Positions 25,005-34,592 are shown, counted from the first letter of the stretch. The stretch is DNA of 64,000 bases from Pseudacidovorax sp. (GCF_017991995.1 NZ_JAGOPN010000024.1:34734-98733), one strand, 5' to 3'. The notes: generated from the letters alone by a model not told the origin. Program-made: numbers and translations.

Positions 25005-26209
25005 GCGAACACACCCAAGCACGGCCCATGGGCATGGACGGCTCGGGCGCGCCCCACGCCACCCGCAAGCTGCGCTACGCCATGGTCGGCGGCGGGCAGG
25101 GCGCCTTCATCGGCGCCGTGCACCGCCAAGCCCTGGCGCTGGACGGCCAGGCCGAGCTGGTGGCCGGCGCCCTGTCGTCCACGCCCGAACGCGCGCGCGC
25201 CTCGGGCCGCGAACTCGGCCTGGCCGATGCGCGCAACCATGCCGACTGGCAGTCGCTGCTGGATGATGAGCTGCGTCGCAGCGCCGACGAGCGCATCGAC
25301 TTCGTCTCCATCGTCACGCCCAACCACCTGCATCACGAGGTCGCCCGCGCCTTCGCCGAGGCGGGCATCCACGTGGTGTGCGATAAGCCGCTGGTCCACA
25401 CCAGCGAGCAGGCGCAGGACCTGGTGGAGACGGTGGCGCACAGCGGCAGCGTCTTCGGCGTGACCTACAACTACAGCGGCTATCCCATGGTGCGCGAGGC
25501 CCGCGACCTGGTGGCGGCCGGCGCCATCGGCGAGGTGCGCAAGGTGGTGGTCGACTACCACCAGGGCTGGCTGGCGACGCGGCTCGAAGGCGGCGACAAC
25601 AAGCAGGCCGGCTGGCGCACCGACCCGGCGCGCAGTGGCGCCGCGGGCGCGTTGGGCGACATCGGCTCGCATGCCGAGAACCTGGTGGCCACCGTCACCG
25701 GCCTGGAGCTGGAGAGCCTGTGCGCCGACCTGTCTGCGCTCGTGCCAGACCGGCGGCTGGACGACGACGCCAGCCTGCTGCTGCGCTTCAAAGGCGGCGC
25801 GCGCGGCGTGCTCGTGGCCTCGCAGATCGCGGTGGGCTGCGAGAACGACCTGCGCCTGCGCGTCTTCGGCAGCACCGGCACGCTGGACTGGCGGCAGGAG
25901 CAGCCCGAAGTGCTGGTGCATGCGCCGCTGGACGGCCCACGCCGGCTGCTGACGCGCGGCTCGCCGTGGCTGGGCGAATCGGCGCGGCTGGCCACGCGGC
26001 TGCCCTCCGGCCATCCCGAAGGCTTCATCGAGGCCTTCGCCAACGTGTACCTGGGCGTGATCGCGCACATCCGCGCGCTGCAGCAGGGTGTGGCGCCCGA
26101 TCCGCTGCGGGCCGACTACCCCACGCTGGCCGATGGCGCGCGCGGGGTGCGCCTCATCGAGAAGGCGGTGGAGAGCGCGGCCAGCGCGCAGAAATGGACG
26201 GCGTTCTAG
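25001..26209 (+). CDS. Gfo/Idh/MocA family oxidoreductase
   Basis: A 402-residue NAD(P)-dependent sugar or polyol dehydrogenase. The Rossmann motif is [17 protein letters not shown] around residue 27, the conserved VCDKPLVHT holds the catalytic EKP-like Lys (here DKP), and [10 protein letters not shown] carries the catalytic His region. The start at 25001 sits in the stop of the isomerase gene. With the importer and isomerase it suggests oxidation and isomerisation of an imported polyol, as in inositol-type pathways; the actual substrate is unknown. Confidence 0.9.
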   Translation: MSEHTQARPMGMDGSGAPHATRKLRYAMVGGGQGAFIGAVHRQALALDGQAELVAGALSSTPERARASGRELGLADARNHADWQSLLDDELRRSADERIDFVSIVTPNHLHHEVARAFAEAGIHVVCDKPLVHTSEQAQDLVETVAHSGSVFGVTYNYSGYPMVREARDLVAAGAIGEVRKVVVDYHQGWLATRLEGGDNKQAGWRTDPARSGAAGALGDIGSHAENLVATVTGLELESLCADLSALVPDRRLDDDASLLLRFKGGARGVLVASQIAVGCENDLRLRVFGSTGTLDWRQEQPEVLVHAPLDGPRRLLTRGSPWLGESARLATRLPSGHPEGFIEAFANVYLGVIAHIRALQQGVAPDPLRADYPTLADGARGVRLIEKAVESAASAQKWTAF

Positions 26210-26405
26210 ACGGGCCCTGCTTCTGACGACTTCGCTCCCTCTCCCCTTGTGATAGAGGGGCTCAAGCGCGTGCACAAAGGCGGCCTTGTGATCGCCCAGT
26301 CGGCGTCGCTTCGACCTTCGACCTAGTACGCGCGCGGTATTCGCAGCGGCGGCGCGGGCCACTACAACGGCGGCAGGCGGAGCGCGCATCCGCCAAGGAG
26401 CTGCC

Positions 26406-27095
26406 ATGTCCGCCTATCACCCGTTCCGCACCGTTCGCTTCACCATCGCCGTCGCACTGCTCACCGAGGCGGCCGCCGCGCTCGCCGGCCCGGCATTCCC
26501 ACGCCGCAAGGACGGCCTGTGGGAGATGCGCGTCGAGACCTCCGCCAAGGGCCAGCCGATGACCCTGCAGCAGTGCGCCGATGCCGCGACCGACCGCCTG
26601 CTGCAGGAGCAGGGCGCGAGCCGCCAGGCCGAGGCGCGCAAGCCCACCAACTGCCAGGAGGACATGCGCAGCGAAGTCGGCCGCGTGCTGACGCACAAGG
26701 AGGTCTGCAAGCTGCCCGATACCACGATGACGCGGCTGACCGTCGTCACCGGCGACATGAACAGCAGCTACCGCGTGAGCTCGCACACCACCTACGCACC
26801 GCCGCGCGCCAAACAGGACGAGAGCGACATGACGATGGAGGCGCAATGGAAGGGCGCCTGCCCTGCCGGCATGCGGCCCGGCGACATGGTGCTGCCCGGC
26901 GGCATGAAGATGAATGTCGTCGACATGCAGCGCATGACCGCGCCGATGGGCGCCGCCGCGGCCGCGGGCCGTGCGCCCAGCCAGGCCGAGATCCAGCGCA
27001 TGATGGGCCAGATGCAGCAGTCCATGTCGTCCGAGGACATGCGCCGCATGGCGGCGGAGATGCAGAAGGCGATGCCGGCCGGGGCCGGCAAGTAG
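26406..27095 (+). CDS. DUF3617-family secreted protein
   Basis: A 229-residue protein with a hydrophobic N-terminus (residues 12-28, ending LAGP) that fits a signal peptide. The DUF3617 core is RRKDGLWEMRVETSAKGQPM, followed by two Cys pairs likely disulfide-bonded in the periplasm (LQQCADAAT and KEVCKLPDT among them). The last 50 residues are rich in Met and Gln. Function is unknown. AAGGAG (26394-26399) supports the start. Its stop is 1 base from the convergent stop of the AtzH-like gene. The 196 bases before it hold only a weak CCCCT/AGGGG hairpin near 26243-26260. Confidence 0.85.
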   Translation: MSAYHPFRTVRFTIAVALLTEAAAALAGPAFPRRKDGLWEMRVETSAKGQPMTLQQCADAATDRLLQEQGASRQAEARKPTNCQEDMRSEVGRVLTHKEVCKLPDTTMTRLTVVTGDMNSSYRVSSHTTYAPPRAKQDESDMTMEAQWKGACPAGMRPGDMVLPGGMKMNVVDMQRMTAPMGAAAAAGRAPSQAEIQRMMGQMQQSMSSEDMRRMAAEMQKAMPAGAGK

Positions 27096-27096
27096 C

Positions 27097-27486
27097 TCAA
27101 CCCATCAGGCTCACATGCGCCGACACCACCTTCCAGCCCTCGGGCAGGCGCACCCAGGTCTGGCTCTGGCGGCCGATGCGGGTGCTGCCGGTGCGGCGGA
27201 ACTCCACGTTGGCCACGGCGAAATCGCGGCCGAAGGTGGTGACCGAGCGGGCCGTGATCTCGCGCTCCAGGTTGTTGGCGGGGCGGCCCTGTCGGAATGC
27301 CTGGATGGCGGCAAAGCCGTAGAGGTTCTCGGTGGCGCCGTAGCGCAGCGTGTGCTCGGAGTCCCAGAACAGCTGGTCGAGCACCGGCACGTCGTTGGTC
27401 GTCAGGGCGCGCTCGTACTCGTCGAACACCGCGTTCACCTCGGCCAGCACGTCCGGCAGGTTGATCTCGCTCATGGACACAGTCAT
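27097..27486 (-). CDS. AtzH/HpxZ-like protein (DUF3225, NTF2-like fold)
   Basis: A 129-residue NTF2-like (SnoaL) protein. The core matches the AtzH/HpxZ family: [13 protein letters not shown] start, [18 protein letters not shown], then [18 protein letters not shown] and [10 protein letters not shown]. HpxZ is encoded in the Klebsiella oxalurate/purine cluster, and AtzH in the Pseudomonas sp. ADP cyanurate operon, where it is reported to act on dicarboxyurea-type intermediates. Here it closes a long minus-strand run that contains a cyanurate/barbiturate-type ring hydrolase, which supports a catabolic role. The start may be 27486 or 27474; no strong ribosome-binding site distinguishes them. Confidence 0.85.
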   Translation of the reverse strand: MTVSMSEINLPDVLAEVNAVFDEYERALTTNDVPVLDQLFWDSEHTLRYGATENLYGFAAIQAFRQGRPANNLEREITARSVTTFGRDFAVANVEFRRTGSTRIGRQSQTWVRLPEGWKVVSAHVSLMG

Positions 27487-27497
27487 GGGGTCGTCTC

Positions 27498-28259
27498 TTA
27501 CTTTCCGCCCCAGTGCACGAAGCGCCGCTCCGCCACCAGGAAGATCAGGTTCATCACGTAGCCCAGCAGGCCCGCCGCGAAGATCGAAGCGTACATGTCG
27601 GGCATGTCGAAGATGGTCTGGGCATTCATGATGCGCTGGCCCAGGCCGTCGGTGGAACCGATGAACATCTCGGCCACGATCACGATCACCAGCGCGATGG
27701 ACACGCCCGAGCGCATGCCCACGAAGACCTGCGGCATGGATTCGAGCAGCGTCACGTCGGTCAGCACGCGCCAGCGCGGCGCGCCCATCACGCGGGCCGC
27801 CAGCTGCCGCTGCTTGCGCGCGCTCATCACGCCATAGGCCACGTTGAACAAAATGGCCAGCGCCGCGCCGAAGGCGGCCACGGCGATCTTGGTCTTCTCG
27901 CCCACGCCGAACAGCACCAGGAAGAGCGGGAACATGGCCGAGGCCGGCGTCGAGCGGAAGAAGTCGATGGCGAACTCGATGCCCTCGTAGATCTTCTCGT
28001 TGGCGCCCAGGATCACGCCCAGCGGCACGGCCACCGCCAGCGCGATGACGAAGGAGACCAGCGTGCGCACGATGGTCTTCTCGAAGTCGCCCCACAGCGT
28101 GCCGCCCGAGAGCCCTTTCCAGAAGGCTTGCAGCGCCTCGCCGGGCGAGGGCAGCAGCACCGGGTCCACCGCCTTGGTGGCATGGGCGAAGGCCCACAGG
28201 GCGACGATCAGCGCCATGCCCCACAGCGGGCGCAGGCGCGCAGAGAGCGGCGTCTTCAT
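27498..28259 (-). CDS. ABC transporter permease (SsuC/TauC type)
   Basis: A 253-residue inner-membrane permease with six predicted helices and the EAA-type loop [20 protein letters not shown]. It overlaps the ATPase gene by 4 bases (ATGA at 28256-28259), and the AtzH-like gene follows after 11 bases. It forms an importer with the ATPase at 28256-29098 and the binding protein at 29098-30084, inside the N-heterocycle cluster. Confidence 0.92.
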   Translation of the reverse strand: MKTPLSARLRPLWGMALIVALWAFAHATKAVDPVLLPSPGEALQAFWKGLSGGTLWGDFEKTIVRTLVSFVIALAVAVPLGVILGANEKIYEGIEFAIDFFRSTPASAMFPLFLVLFGVGEKTKIAVAAFGAALAILFNVAYGVMSARKQRQLAARVMGAPRWRVLTDVTLLESMPQVFVGMRSGVSIALVIVIVAEMFIGSTDGLGQRIMNAQTIFDMPDMYASIFAAGLLGYVMNLIFLVAERRFVHWGGK

Positions 28260-29098
28260 TTGCGCACCTCGCGTTGGAAGATCTCCAGCGCCCGCGTCTT
28301 CACATCGATGAACTCGGGCGTAACGGTGGTGGCCGCGGTGCGCGGACGCGGCGCATCGAAGGGCAGGTTGTCGGCCACCTGCGTGGGTCGCTTGGTCAGC
28401 AGCAGCACATGGTCGGCCAGCAGCACGGCCTCGTCCAGGTCGTGCGAGACGAGCAGCGTCGTCACCTTGCGCCCCACCAGCACCTTCTGCAGCCGCTCGC
28501 GCAGGAACATGACCATCTCGTAGTCGAGCGCCGAGAAGGGCTCGTCCAGGAACAGCACCTCCGGCTCCACCACCAGCGCCCGCATGATCGACACCAGCTG
28601 CTGCTGGCCGCCCGACATCTGGTAGGGGTAGCGCGAGAGGTCGAGCTTGACGTCGAAGTCGGCCATCAGCCGGTCCATGTGCGCCTCGCGCTCGCCTTTG
28701 GACAGGCCCAGGTACTGCAGCGGATAGCGGATGTTGTCGATGGCCCGCATCCACGGGAACACCGCCTCGCGGTAGTTCTGGAAGACGTAGCCGATGCGCG
28801 TCTCGCGCGCCGTCTTGCCTTCGAACAGGATCTGGCCGCCGTCGTGCGGCAGGATGCCCGCGATCATGTTGATCAGCGTGCTCTTGCCGCAGCCGTTGGG
28901 GCCGAAGACCGAGGTGATCCTGCCGTGCGGGATGTCGAGGTCGAAGTTCTCGTACACCGCCGCATCGCCGAAGCGCTTGGTCAGCCCGCGGATGGTGATG
29001 TGCGTGCCGGGCGCGAACCAGCGGTGGCCGGCCGCCACCTCGGCAGCGGTGGCATGGGCGGGCGCAGTGCGCGGCGGGGAGACGTCCATGGCCCGCAT
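28256..29098 (-). CDS. ABC transporter ATP-binding protein (SsuB/TauB type)
   Basis: A 280-residue ATPase. It has a 40-residue non-conserved N-terminus, then Walker [11 protein letters not shown]-loop [13 protein letters not shown], signature [15 protein letters not shown], Walker [13 protein letters not shown] and the H-loop SHDLDEA. The start at 29098 overlaps the stop of the binding-protein gene by one base (TGATG); MDVS at 29089 is an alternative. The open frame upstream of 29098 is shadow coding. Confidence 0.92.
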   Translation of the reverse strand: MRAMDVSPPRTAPAHATAAEVAAGHRWFAPGTHITIRGLTKRFGDAAVYENFDLDIPHGRITSVFGPNGCGKSTLINMIAGILPHDGGQILFEGKTARETRIGYVFQNYREAVFPWMRAIDNIRYPLQYLGLSKGEREAHMDRLMADFDVKLDLSRYPYQMSGGQQQLVSIMRALVVEPEVLFLDEPFSALDYEMVMFLRERLQKVLVGRKVTTLLVSHDLDEAVLLADHVLLLTKRPTQVADNLPFDAPRPRTAATTVTPEFIDVKTRALEIFQREVRK

Positions 29099-30084
29099 CA
29101 CAGCGCCTTGACCACGGCCTTGCCGTCGATCTTGTCCTTGATCACGCCCAGCTCGGTGCCGATGTCCAGGAATTTCTGGAAGTCGGCCACGTCGGCCGGC
29201 GACAGGTCGCCCGTCATCACGATGCGCGGCAGCGGCACGGTGGCGGCCAGCTCCGGCGGCACCTTCATGCCCTGGATCAGGTAGCCGCGCGTGCTGGTGT
29301 CGGTCTGGGCGGCCTTCACCCCCCGCGCCCACACGGCGGCGAATCGCTTGGCGACCTCGGGCCGCTCGGCGATGAACTTGTCGGACAGCACGGCCCCGGC
29401 AGCGAAGGCCGAGGCGTCCTTGCGGCCCAGCAGGTAGGTGGCGATCACGCCCGTCTCCACGCGCCGGCCCACGCCCTGCGCCACCATGATGGTGGCCGAG
29501 GGTTCCAGCGTGTAGCCGCCGTCGAAGTTGCCCGACTGCAGCGCGCCCACGTGCACGCCGATCTGCTGCTCCTGGATGGTGAAGTCCTTGCCTTCCACCA
29601 GGCCCACCTTCTTGAGCACCGCGCGCGCCGCGCCGATGTTGGCCGGGCCCGGCGCCGAGAAGAGCTTGAACCCGTTCTTGAAATCCTTGAGCGACTTGGC
29701 CGGGCTGGAGGCCTTGACCACGAACTGCTCGATCACATGCTGGCTGTTCTGGCCATTGAGCGAGATGTACTTGAGCGTGCCGGGCCGGCGCGACTCCATG
29801 TTGGCGCCTTCCAGCGTCACCAGGTTGGCGGCGCCGTCGATGCTGGCCGAGACCAGGGCCTGCACCGTCAGCGGGTGGCTGGTCATCGGCACCTCTTCCA
29901 CCTCCAGGCCGGCCTCCTTGAACCAGCCGCGGTTCTGGGCGATGTAGAAGGGCAGGGCGGCGCTGGACGGGAAGACGCCGAACTTGATCTTGTCGGCCGC
30001 ATGGGCGACGCCCGCGAAGGGCAGGGCCAGTGCCAATGCGGCGGTGGCGCGTGCGGCAAGCCGCAGGAAGTCAGTGCGAAGCAT
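29098..30084 (-). CDS. ABC transporter substrate-binding protein (NMT1/SsuA-like)
   Basis: A 328-residue periplasmic binding protein. Residues 1-29 are a signal peptide (LRLAARATAALALALPFAG, ending AHA). The mature part shows the SsuA/NMT1 fold: IKFGVFPSSAALPFYIAQNRGWFKEAGL and the QALVSASIDGAANLV segment. It overlaps the VOC gene by 14 bases. Position in the cluster suggests that it binds the heterocycle or ureide being degraded, but this is inference. Confidence 0.9.
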   Translation of the reverse strand: MLRTDFLRLAARATAALALALPFAGVAHAADKIKFGVFPSSAALPFYIAQNRGWFKEAGLEVEEVPMTSHPLTVQALVSASIDGAANLVTLEGANMESRRPGTLKYISLNGQNSQHVIEQFVVKASSPAKSLKDFKNGFKLFSAPGPANIGAARAVLKKVGLVEGKDFTIQEQQIGVHVGALQSGNFDGGYTLEPSATIMVAQGVGRRVETGVIATYLLGRKDASAFAAGAVLSDKFIAERPEVAKRFAAVWARGVKAAQTDTSTRGYLIQGMKVPPELAATVPLPRIVMTGDLSPADVADFQKFLDIGTELGVIKDKIDGKAVVKAL

Positions 30085-30607
30085 GGGCGGGTTCTCCGGG
30101 AGGGTTCTTCAGGGAAAGGACGGGATAGGGTTCGGTGGCAAAGAAGGACTCGCCCGCGCGGTAGACGCGGCCGGGCGACATGTCGGGTGGGGCGCCGGCT
30201 TCCACCGCGCCCTCGAAGGTCAGTTCCAGCTGCACGCCGCTGGGGTCGTAGACGAAGAGCTGCCACAGCGTGGTGCCGGGCACCAGGAACTCGCGCCACG
30301 CCAGCCCCGCGGCGCGGAAGCGGGCGATGTAGGCGTGGTAGCCGCTGCAGGCCAGCGACACGTGGTCGATGGCGGCCGTGCCCTGCGGCACGCGGGCCTC
30401 GCCGCCCAGCGCCGGGCCGCCGGCATAGACGTGGATGATGGCCTGCCCGCCCGGCTGGCCGCAGGCGAGCCAGGCGCCGGGATAGCCGAAGTCGGGCCGG
30501 GGCACCTCGCGCAGGCCGATCACGCCGATCCAGAAGGCGCGCGTGGCGGTCAGGTCGGCGGTCTTGATGGCCAGGTGGAAGAGGCCGTGGGTGAGTGCGT
30601 TGTCCAT
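30071..30607 (-). CDS. VOC-family (glyoxalase/dioxygenase-like) metalloprotein
   Basis: A 178-residue vicinal-oxygen-chelate protein with two beta-alpha-beta-beta-beta modules. Likely metal ligands are H11 (LFHLAIKT), H82 (IDHVSLAC) and E128 (VQLELTFE), the His-His-Glu pattern of glyoxalases and extradiol-type dioxygenases; H59 is a further His in a strand. Substrate is unknown. It lies between the FAD monooxygenase gene (31 bases) and the binding-protein gene (14-base overlap), so it probably acts on an intermediate of the same pathway. The C-terminal 40 residues extend beyond the usual fold. Confidence 0.82.
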   Translation of the reverse strand: MDNALTHGLFHLAIKTADLTATRAFWIGVIGLREVPRPDFGYPGAWLACGQPGGQAIIHVYAGGPALGGEARVPQGTAAIDHVSLACSGYHAYIARFRAAGLAWREFLVPGTTLWQLFVYDPSGVQLELTFEGAVEAGAPPDMSPGRVYRAGESFFATEPYPVLSLKNPPGEPAHASH

Positions 30608-30638
30608 GGGGCGTGGGGCGCAGGAGGACGAGCAGGAA

Positions 30639-31895
30639 TCAGGCCGCCGGCATCGCGGCGGCGCTGGTCGTTGCGGCGCCGGCCTGGGCAGAGGCGTCAT
30701 CCGGCACGCCCAGCGCCACGTCGCGGAACAGCGCCGCCAGCTCGGCCTGGAAGGGCGCCTCGGTCTTCCAGCGTGTGCCGGCCACCGGGTCGGCGCCTTC
30801 GAGCATGGTGTCGGTGGCGCGCACCGACAGGTCCATCACGAAGCGCAGGCGCTCGGTGCGAGCGGCCACGATTCGGTCCAGCCAGACGCGCGGCGTGCGC
30901 TGGCCGCGGGCCCAGGCATCCTCCACGATCAGCGCGGCGGCGCAGGCGTCTTCCATGGCCTGCGTCGCGCCCTGGCCCAGCGTGGGCGCCATGCCGTGGG
31001 CACTGTCGCCCAGGTACAGCACGTCCACCTCGGGCTCGGCGAAGCGCACGTCGGCTTCCTGCATGCGGGCCCAGTGCGCGTCGTGCAACTGCGCGCACAT
31101 GGCGTCCAGCAGCCAGCGCACGGCGGGGCTGGCCTCGCCCTGCGCTGGCTGATAGGTGGCGCGCATCACGGCCTCGGTCTTCCAGGCGTCCTGCACCGGG
31201 GCGCCGGGGGCCACCGGGTAGGTGGCGGCGATGTAGACATGGTCCGGCGGCACGCGGAAGGCCAGCAGGCGGTGGCAGCCGCTGAACCACTGGCCGTAGT
31301 CGTCCACCAGGCCGGCGCTGGTGTCGGGCACCAGCACGCGCAGGATGGCGACGCCGATGTGCCGCGGCTCGGGCGCACCGGAGAAGGTCTCGCGCACGCG
31401 GGAGTAGCGGCCGTCGGTGCCCACCAGCAGGTCGATGCCGTCGATCTCGTGCGTGGCGCCGTGCTGCGTGAAGCGCACGCGGGTCTTGCCCGGCGCCGTC
31501 TCGCTGGCGCCCACCGATTCGAGCGTGCAGCCGTAGCGGATGGCCGCGCCTGCGCCCTGGCGCAGCACGCGGTACAGCTCGGACCAGCGGATGCGGATGC
31601 CCGGGTTGTCGGCCACCTGCGCAAGCGGCAGCGCCATCAGCGGCGTGCCGTCGGTCAGGGCGATGTCCCAGCGGGTCCAGGGCAGGCTGGCGGCCTCCAC
31701 CTCGGCCGCGAGCGCGGCGTCGAGCCGGCGCAGCGCCTTGATGGCGTTGGGCCCGACGTTCAGGCCGGTGCCGGCTTCGGCATGGTCGTCCGGGCCGACG
31801 CGTTCGAGGCAGTGCAGTTCCACGCCGGGCAGGCGGGCCAGGCGGCGGGCGAGGATGGCACCGGCCACGCCGGCGCCCACGATCACGATCTTCAT
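30639..31895 (-). CDS. FAD-dependent monooxygenase (PHBH/HpxO-like group A hydroxylase)
   Basis: A 418-residue class A flavoprotein hydroxylase. The dinucleotide motif is GAGVAG at residues 7-12, the DG motif appears in DLLVGTDGRYSRVR, and the GD motif is YLGDSAHGMAPTLGQG, which binds the FAD ribityl chain. Relatives hydroxylate aromatic or heteroaromatic rings (salicylate, 6-hydroxynicotinate, urate). It overlaps the amidase gene by 4 bases. In this cluster it may oxygenate the ring before hydrolytic opening, or act as HpxO does on urate. The Ala-rich last 15 residues look disordered. Confidence 0.9.
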   Translation of the reverse strand: MKIVIVGAGVAGAILARRLARLPGVELHCLERVGPDDHAEAGTGLNVGPNAIKALRRLDAALAAEVEAASLPWTRWDIALTDGTPLMALPLAQVADNPGIRIRWSELYRVLRQGAGAAIRYGCTLESVGASETAPGKTRVRFTQHGATHEIDGIDLLVGTDGRYSRVRETFSGAPEPRHIGVAILRVLVPDTSAGLVDDYGQWFSGCHRLLAFRVPPDHVYIAATYPVAPGAPVQDAWKTEAVMRATYQPAQGEASPAVRWLLDAMCAQLHDAHWARMQEADVRFAEPEVDVLYLGDSAHGMAPTLGQGATQAMEDACAAALIVEDAWARGQRTPRVWLDRIVAARTERLRFVMDLSVRATDTMLEGADPVAGTRWKTEAPFQAELAALFRDVALGVPDDASAQAGAATTSAAAMPAA

Positions 31896-33292
31896 GAGGG
31901 CATCTCTTCCTTGTCGAGGGCGGGCGGCCAGCACCAGGCCGGCGCGGCGTCGCGTTCCCACATCGCGCCGACGGCGCACAGCAGTGCGTCGCCGCCGCGG
32001 GGGGCCACCAGCTGCAGGCCCACCGGCAGGCCGTCTTCCGTCGGGCCAGCGGGCACGGCCAGCGCAGGCAGGCCGGCGCCGTTGACGAAGGCGGTGAACA
32101 CGGCATGGCCGCGGCCGTCCACCGGCTGGCCGGCGATGGTGGCGGGATGGGATTGGTCGGCCGGCCAGGGCAGGGCCGCGCTGGCCGGGGTGAGCAGCAG
32201 GTCGTGCTGCGCGAACAGGCCCTGCAAGGCCTGCGCCAGCGCGCGCTGCAGCGCCTGGGCCTGGAACAGGTCGACCGCGCTGTGGCTGCGACCCTGCGCG
32301 AGCAGCGCGGCCATGGCGGGCGTAAGCGCGTCCTCGTAGCCGTCGATACGGTCGTGCAGCACGGCCGCCAGGCCGGTGCTGGCGATGACCGGCCAGGCCT
32401 GGCGGTTGAAGGTCTCGACGTCGGGCAGCGAGGGCTGCACGACCATGGTGTGTCCCATCGCCTGCAGCCGCTCGGCCGCGGCATCGCTGCGCGCCAGGAC
32501 GGCCGCATCGACCGGGCTGTCGCCGATGGCACGCCAGTAGGCGATGCGCAGCGGACCGGGGGCGTCGCACAGCGGCGTCAACCGGGGCGCGAGCAGGCGC
32601 AGGGCCCGCCGAAGATCGCCCATGCTGCGGGCGATGGGCCCGGCTTCTTCCAGCCCCGGCAGGAGCACGGGCAGGCCATCGGCACGCGGCACCATGCCGC
32701 GACCCGGCTTGAAGCCATAGAGCCCGGTGAAGCCGCAGGGCCGGCGGATCGAGCCGCCGCCGTCGGTGCCCAGGGCCAGCGGGCCGATGCCGGCCGCCAC
32801 CGCCGCCACGGCACCGCCGCTGCTGCCGCCGGGCGTGAGTGCCGGGGCCCAGGGGTTGCCGGTGGGGCCGAAGAGCGGGTTGTCGGTGTAGCCCTGCAGC
32901 GTGAACTCGGGCACGTTGGTCTTGCCCAGGATCACCATGCCGCCTGCGCGCAGCCGTGCGACCGGGCTTTCGTCGCGCGCCGGCCAATGGTCGGCGAAGA
33001 GCCGGCTGCCCCAGCGGCACGGCAGGCCGGCCACGGGAAGGTTGTCCTTGACGGTGAGCGGCACGCCATCGAGCGGCGACAGCGGCGCGCCCCTTCGCCA
33101 GCGGGCCTCGCTCGCCTGGGCCGCCGCCAGTGCTGCGGCGTCATCACGCACCACCAGGGCGTTGAGCACGGGGTGCACCGCGTCGGCCCGGCTCAGCACG
33201 GAAAGCAGCGCCTCCACCGGCGACAGCGTGCGCCGCGCATAGGCCTGCGACAGGGCCTCGGCGCTCATCTGCCAGGCGTGCATGGCGGTCAT
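31892..33292 (-). CDS. Amidase-signature family hydrolase
   Basis: A 466-residue amidase-signature enzyme with the full Ser-cisSer-Lys triad: K82 (PLTVKDNL), S157 (PGGSSGG) and S181 (DGGGSIRRP). The 75- and 24-residue spacings equal those of fatty acid amide hydrolase. AtzE (carboxybiuret), AtzF (allophanate) and HpxY-like enzymes belong to this superfamily, so a linear ureide product of the upstream ring-opening hydrolase is a sensible substrate. The start may be 33292 or 33283 (MHAWQMSAE). It begins 5 bases after the ring hydrolase stop and overlaps the monooxygenase gene. Confidence 0.9.
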   Translation of the reverse strand: MTAMHAWQMSAEALSQAYARRTLSPVEALLSVLSRADAVHPVLNALVVRDDAAALAAAQASEARWRRGAPLSPLDGVPLTVKDNLPVAGLPCRWGSRLFADHWPARDESPVARLRAGGMVILGKTNVPEFTLQGYTDNPLFGPTGNPWAPALTPGGSSGGAVAAVAAGIGPLALGTDGGGSIRRPCGFTGLYGFKPGRGMVPRADGLPVLLPGLEEAGPIARSMGDLRRALRLLAPRLTPLCDAPGPLRIAYWRAIGDSPVDAAVLARSDAAAERLQAMGHTMVVQPSLPDVETFNRQAWPVIASTGLAAVLHDRIDGYEDALTPAMAALLAQGRSHSAVDLFQAQALQRALAQALQGLFAQHDLLLTPASAALPWPADQSHPATIAGQPVDGRGHAVFTAFVNGAGLPALAVPAGPTEDGLPVGLQLVAPRGGDALLCAVGAMWERDAAPAWCWPPALDKEEMPS

Positions 33293-33297
33293 GCGTG

Positions 33298-34500
33298 TCA
33301 GGCGACCGCCGCGATCACGGCCACCAGGCCGCCGCCATCCGGGCCCTGGTGCTCCGCGCCGCCCGAGACGAAGAGGCGCCCATCGCCCAGCACGCCGGCC
33401 ACCAGCCCGCCCACCGCGCCGCGGATGTGGCGCTGGGCATTGATGTCGGTGTCGTCCAGCATGGTGTGGCGGGCGCCGCGCACCTGGCCGCGGCGGTCGG
33501 GTTCGCACTTGACGAAGACGGCGGCCACGCGCGCGGCCTGCTCGGCCGGCAGTTGAGGCGTGGCCGCGAGGCCCAGCGGGCGCAGCGCCTCGCCGACGGC
33601 CGCGATGTCCAGCGCGTCGCGCATCGGCGCGCAGCCCATGCGCAGCGGGCCCTGCCAGCGGGTGCTGTGGCCGAGCACGATCACCTCGTTGGCCTCCACC
33701 TCCACGCCGGAGGAAACGCTGGCGCGGGCCGAGAAGCGGTCGAAGTCCTGCAGCAGCGCACCTTCCAGCACCGGGTCGTCGGGCAGTTCGCCCAGCGCGA
33801 TGGCGGCGCCGAAAGCGCCCGCCGCCCGGGCGAAGGCCATGGAGCGGCCGGGGTCCGCGGTCAGCACGGCGTGGCCGGCGGCCGCAGCCGCCTGGGCGCG
33901 GGCCGAGGTCACGCACGGGGACTTGAGCTGGACAAAGGCCACGTCCTCGGGCCGGTCGATGCCGGCCTGGTCCATGGCGGCGCGCACGGCCTGGGCGACC
34001 GCGCGCACATGGGTCCAGCGGCCGATGTCCTGCGCCGGCGTCGGGGGGCTGAAGGCGGTGCCGATGGCAAGGGCGGCGGAGGCCGCATCGATCGTCCGGG
34101 CGTCGGCGGGGGCGTCGACCGGGGCGTCGGTGCTGGCGCCGCGCGCCGCATGCGCCGGCACCAGACGGCGCGAGAAGACCACGTAATGCGGGCTCAGCAC
34201 GCCTTCAGTGCCGCCCGAGAGCACGCAGGGCAGCGCGCGCCAGATCGCCTCGGCCGGCCGCCCGGTGCGCTCGGCCAGCAGCTGCATCAGCGACTGGGTG
34301 AAGTAGCCGCGGGTGAAGTCGTTCACGCCGCCATTGCCCTCGGTCTTGCCGATGACCGCCACCACCTCTTCGGCGGCCACGGTGCCGGCGTCGAACAACG
34401 CGGCCAGGGCCGACAGATCGCCGGGATGGGCCATGGCCAGGCGGTGCACGGCCAGCTGCGGGCGGAGGTCGGCGGGAGTTGAAAGGAGGGCGGAAGTCAT
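33298..34500 (-). CDS. Ring-opening amidohydrolase, cyanuric acid amidohydrolase/barbiturase family
   Basis: A 400-residue member of the small AtzD/TrzD/barbiturase family, which has a unique fold of three similar domains and opens cyclic imide/ureide rings such as cyanurate or barbiturate. All three Ser-Lys pairs are visible: K52 (VIGKTEGN) with S95 (VLSGGTEG), K193 (QLKSPCVT) with S264 (SSGVEVEA), and K331 (FVKCEPDR) with S379 (VSGGAEHQGP). The C-terminal HQGPDGGG motif fits the family metal/loop site. Residues 115-137 form an Ala/Asp/Pro-rich insertion. The true substrate is not evident; no atzF-like urea module is seen nearby, so a barbiturate-like or other cyclic ureide is as likely as cyanurate. 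Confidence 0.9.
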   Translation of the reverse strand: MTSALLSTPADLRPQLAVHRLAMAHPGDLSALAALFDAGTVAAEEVVAVIGKTEGNGGVNDFTRGYFTQSLMQLLAERTGRPAEAIWRALPCVLSGGTEGVLSPHYVVFSRRLVPAHAARGASTDAPVDAPADARTIDAASAALAIGTAFSPPTPAQDIGRWTHVRAVAQAVRAAMDQAGIDRPEDVAFVQLKSPCVTSARAQAAAAAGHAVLTADPGRSMAFARAAGAFGAAIALGELPDDPVLEGALLQDFDRFSARASVSSGVEVEANEVIVLGHSTRWQGPLRMGCAPMRDALDIAAVGEALRPLGLAATPQLPAEQAARVAAVFVKCEPDRRGQVRGARHTMLDDTDINAQRHIRGAVGGLVAGVLGDGRLFVSGGAEHQGPDGGGLVAVIAAVA

Positions 34501-34506
34501 GATGCG

Positions 34507-34592
34507 CTGCACAAGATGACCGCAGTATGGGCAGCGGCTGCGCCAACCTCCAGCGCATTGTTTCGCTCGGAGCGAGCGCAAATTGTGTGCAG
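34507..34592. promoter_or_regulatory. Candidate regulator half-sites upstream of the ring-opening hydrolase
   Basis: The 139-base gap between the racemase gene and the ring hydrolase gene has TGCACAA at 34508-34514 and AATTGTGTGCA at 34581-34591. Both resemble halves of the perfect ATTGTGCACAAT palindrome at 38387-38398. A GCTCG/CGAGC hairpin (34565-34577) lies between them. An internal promoter controlled by the cluster regulator is plausible. Confidence 0.35.

Noticed and set aside
26243..26260. CCCCT/AGGGG hairpin after the Gfo/Idh gene as a terminator
   Set aside because: The stem is only five pairs with a long loop and no T tract follows.
24839..26407. Minus-strand open frame of 522 residues opposite the Gfo/Idh/MocA gene
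   Set aside because: Antisense shadow; the plus strand shows a full Rossmann dehydrogenase with start inside the previous stop codon.
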